DNA of 64,000 bases from Pseudomonas viridiflava (GTDB lineage Bacteria > Pseudomonadota > Gammaproteobacteria > Pseudomonadales > Pseudomonadaceae): NCBI RefSeq assembly GCF_003702045.1, contig NZ_RBTP01000076.1, positions 1-64,000 of the forward strand. The letters run 5' to 3'. Below are positions 62,401 through 64,000 of the stretch, piece by piece (position 1 is the stretch's first letter; the number at the start of each line of letters is the position of its first letter). A program made the translations under genes and the position numbers. The notes beneath the pieces were generated by a model, which was given only the letters and a program-made list of their open reading frames with translations, was not told where the DNA came from and ran no database searches.

Positions 62401-64000
62401 ATTCCAGACTTCAACGGCGAATTGCGCGTCATGGCGCAGGCCTGGACTGAAGATCGCTATGGCATGGCCGAAGCGAAGACCGTGGTCGCCGCGCCGATCA
62501 TTGCCGAACTGTCGACACCGCGCTTCCTGGCCGGTGGCGACCAGACCACGGTCGCGCTGGACGTCTCGAACCTGTCGGGCACCGCTCAAAAGCTTGACGT
62601 GAAAATCAGTGCCGAGGACCAGTTGAGCATTCCGGGTGGCGATCAGCTCAAGACGCTGCAACTCAAGCAAGGCCAACGCGCCACCCTGAAAATACCGGTG
62701 CTGGCGCAAGGCGGTCTGGGTCAAGGCAAGATCAAGGTGTTGGTGGAAGGCCTGAACCTGCCGGGCGAAAACCTGCCTGCCTTCTCGCGGGAGTGGACCG
62801 TCGGCGTGCGTCCGGCCTACCCGGCCCTGCTCAAGCATTACCGCACAACCCTGAACGATCAGCCGTGGAGCCTGCCCGAGGGAGCGCTGGAAGCCTTCGA
62901 GCCTGCCGGCCGCGAAGCCATGCTGTCGTTGTCTAGTCGTCCGCCGCTGAACCTGGGCGAGCAGATTCGGGCCCTCAAAGCCTACCCTTACGGTTGTTTG
63001 GAGCAGACCGCGAGCGGCCTGTACCCGTCGTTGTATGCCGATGCCGCTACGTTGAAGCGCTTGGGCCTGACCGGCGAGCCGGACGCCGAACGCAAGCGCA
63101 AGGTCGAAATCGGTATCGAGCGCCTGCTGAGCATGCAGCGTTACAACGGCAGCTTCGGGCTGTGGGGTTCGGACAGCGAAGAAGAATACTGGCTGACCGC
63201 TTACGTCACCGATTTCCTGCTGCGGGCACGTGATCAGGGCTATGCCGTTGCGCCGGACTCGCTGAAGAAAGCCAACGAACGCCTGCTGCGTTACTTGCAG
63301 GATGCCGGTCAGATTCAGGTCAACTACAGCCAGAACGCCGAGCACACCCGCTTTGCCGTTCAGGCCTATGCCGGTCTGGTGCTGTCGCGCAGTCAGCAGG
63401 CGCCGCTGGCGGCCCTGCGCAGCCTGTTCGACCGCCGCAGCGACGCACGCTCCGGCCTGCCGCTGGTGCAACTGGCCGTCGCCCTGGAAAAAATGGGCGA
63501 CAAGCCACGTGCCGACCTGGCCCTGACGGCGGGTCTGGCGATCACTCGCAAGAACGAATGGCTGGCCGACTATGGCAGCTCGTTGCGTGACCAGGCACTG
63601 ATTCTGGCGCTGCTGGAAGAAAACGACATGGCCAAGGACAAGCGCGATGACCGCCTCTTTGCCTTGGCCGATGAAGTGGCTGCCAATCGCTACCTGTCCA
63701 CTCAGGAAAGCAACTCGCTGTTCCTGGCCGGTCGCAACCTGCTGAACAAGCCGGACAAGGACTGGGCGGCGAAACTCACCAGCGGCACTGAAACACGCGA
63801 CCTGAGCAACAAACAGCCCGCCCTGAAACTCGACGGCCCGCTGCTGACGTCGCCACTCTCGGTCCACAACGAAGGCAGCGATCCGCTGTACCAGCAACTG
63901 ACTGTATCGGGTTACCCGACTCAGGCACCGGTTGCCGGTGGCGAGAACCTCAGCATTCGCCGCGAGTACCTGAGCTTGAGCGGCGCGCCGCTGAACGTCG
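59455..64000 (+). CDS. yfaS: bacterial alpha-2-macroglobulin (partial at right edge)
   Basis: The reading frame is open from 59455 to the end of the window, 1,515 codons without a stop. A lipoprotein signal ends in LLSAC with aspartate at position +2, which usually keeps a lipoprotein in the inner membrane. The protein has multiple macroglobulin domains, a bait-like region, and the thioester motif CLEQ with Cys1181 inside PYGCLEQTASGLYP. Bacterial A2M protects the cell by trapping proteases and often stands next to pbpC, which would be off the edge here. An ATG at 59443 is an alternative start four codons upstream. Full length is probably about 1,530-1,650 residues. Confidence 0.9.
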   Translation, partial: MFNKGLFLACALALLSACDSSTSEKPASTTAPATQAAAETKPKPEVDLAALSKRYAGRELTVIDVSEIQVEGASTLSVSFSVPLDPEQKFGEKLHLVDSKNGKIDGAWELSDNLMELRLRHLEPQRKLVLTVDAGLLAVNKAKLAAEFISRLETRDLQPSVGFASRGSLLPTRLAEGLPVIALNVDKVDVEFFRVKADSMPNFLAQWDGASSLSSYSSEELLPMADLVYGGRFDLKPARNTRETLLLPIAGIKALQQPGVYLAVMRASGTYSYSQPATLFTLSDIGLSVHRYSNRLDVFTQALEGGKAISGVNIDVYDDNGKVVAQGKTEGDGHTQLPLPAKAAVVLAHKDEQTSMLRLNSSALDLAEFDISGPQAHPLQFFIFGPRDLYRPGETVLLNGLLRDNDGKNVKPQPITVEVRRPDDQVSRKFVWEADKDGFYQYQLQLADEAPTGRWQLVFDLGDGKPQLYEFKVEDFLPERLALELKGSDVPVAPADNPQFDITGRYLYGAPASGNTLTGQVYVRPLREAVPKLPGYQFGSITEEDLKHDVDLEPVTLDPNGHTTLDVETKWADAKSPLQLILQASLQESGGRPITRRLVQPIWPAEQLPGVRALFGSSSGDDEYGEEASQGQAQTDGDGPAEFEIVMADAAGNKLAADNVKVRLIRERRDYYWNYSADDGWSYHFNEKFLNLNEETVSLKKDSTVKISFPVEWGPYRVEVEDPSTGMVSSMRFWAGYRWQDNTDGGAVRPDQVKLALDKPAYNDGDTAKITVTPPAAGKGYLLIESSEGPLWWKEIDVPVEGKSFDIPLDKQWARHDLYVTALVVRPGERKANVTPKRAVGVLHLPLDRSQRKLALTVTAPEKMRPKQPLKLTVAAKNADGSVPKQVHVLVSAVDVGILNITRYATPDPFASLFGRKEYGADQLDVYGQLIEAGQGRLASLAFGGDALAKGGKRPDTSVTIVALQSAPVTLNDAGEGEVSVDIPDFNGELRVMAQAWTEDRYGMAEAKTVVAAPIIAELSTPRFLAGGDQTTVALDVSNLSGTAQKLDVKISAEDQLSIPGGDQLKTLQLKQGQRATLKIPVLAQGGLGQGKIKVLVEGLNLPGENLPAFSREWTVGVRPAYPALLKHYRTTLNDQPWSLPEGALEAFEPAGREAMLSLSSRPPLNLGEQIRALKAYPYGCLEQTASGLYPSLYADAATLKRLGLTGEPDAERKRKVEIGIERLLSMQRYNGSFGLWGSDSEEEYWLTAYVTDFLLRARDQGYAVAPDSLKKANERLLRYLQDAGQIQVNYSQNAEHTRFAVQAYAGLVLSRSQQAPLAALRSLFDRRSDARSGLPLVQLAVALEKMGDKPRADLALTAGLAITRKNEWLADYGSSLRDQALILALLEENDMAKDKRDDRLFALADEVAANRYLSTQESNSLFLAGRNLLNKPDKDWAAKLTSGTETRDLSNKQPALKLDGPLLTSPLSVHNEGSDPLYQQLTVSGYPTQAPVAGGENLSIRREYLSLSGAPLNV

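Noticed and set aside
62275..63897. Long minus-strand open frame (540 codons) opposite yfaS
   Set aside because: It is a shadow of the GC-rich codon pattern of yfaS, with no ribosome site and low-complexity Gln/Arg-rich content.

Overview
This 64 kb window is chromosomal DNA of a Pseudomonas. The evidence is gene content and order (bau, purine catabolism, cop, ppr/tad and gcbA-speA blocks that I recall from other Pseudomonas), a GC-rich codon style, and dispersed inverted-repeat elements carrying GATCGT..CCCACGC..GCGTGGG cores. I lean to the P. syringae/P. fluorescens side of the genus, but there is no marker gene that decides the species. I see no rRNA, tRNA, prophage, insertion sequence or CRISPR array. 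Most of the window looks like conserved backbone.

Layout. 1-4 kb: beta-alanine catabolism (bauC, bauA, divergent bauR). 4.2-22.8 kb: purine/nucleobase scavenging, made of an NCS2 permease, a RutR-like regulator, an ABC importer (ATPase and two permeases), an 8-oxoguanine-type deaminase, the importer's BMP-family binding protein, a 2-oxoglutarate/Fe(II) oxygenase and an adenine-type deaminase. This block is interrupted by a MerR/SDR/membrane-protein group, a Ca2+/H+ antiporter and fecBCDE. Three transcription units of the scavenging set (permease, ABC operon, BMP gene) carry correctly spaced -24/-12 sigma-54 promoters with NtrC-like palindromes upstream, so the dispersed genes look like one nitrogen-controlled regulon. 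This is the most coherent new observation here.

22.8-27.3 kb: regulators (ArsR, LysR), a quinone-reductase-like enzyme and a Bcr/CflA efflux pump. 27.7-31.1 kb: copper homeostasis (copZ, a small cysteine-containing exported protein, copA, cueR) with two CueR-type promoters of 19-bp spacing. 31.2-39.7 kb: RIO-type kinase, AraC regulator, SBF-type symporter, a DUF726 hydrolase coupled to a small membrane protein, and a divergent thiolase / long FabG / MaoC lipid group. 39.9-42.2 kb: MazG-like protein, CmoM, and two DUF4136 lipoproteins.

42.3-49.0 kb: a partial Tad/Flp pilus locus (TadG, PprA kinase, TadE/F-like pseudopilin, FppA peptidase, PprB regulator) with no pilin, ATPase, secretin or platform gene in the window. 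49.0-55.2 kb: gcbA diguanylate cyclase, a DUF2333 membrane protein, a Nudix hydrolase, a SUI1/YciH factor and speA. 55.4-64 kb: a short orphan VgrG-like protein, a lipoprotein esterase, a DinF-type MATE exporter, and the start of a bacterial alpha-2-macroglobulin (yfaS) that runs off the right edge.

Functions are assigned from sequence motifs and family knowledge only. Promoters and operators were read by eye and are predictions.
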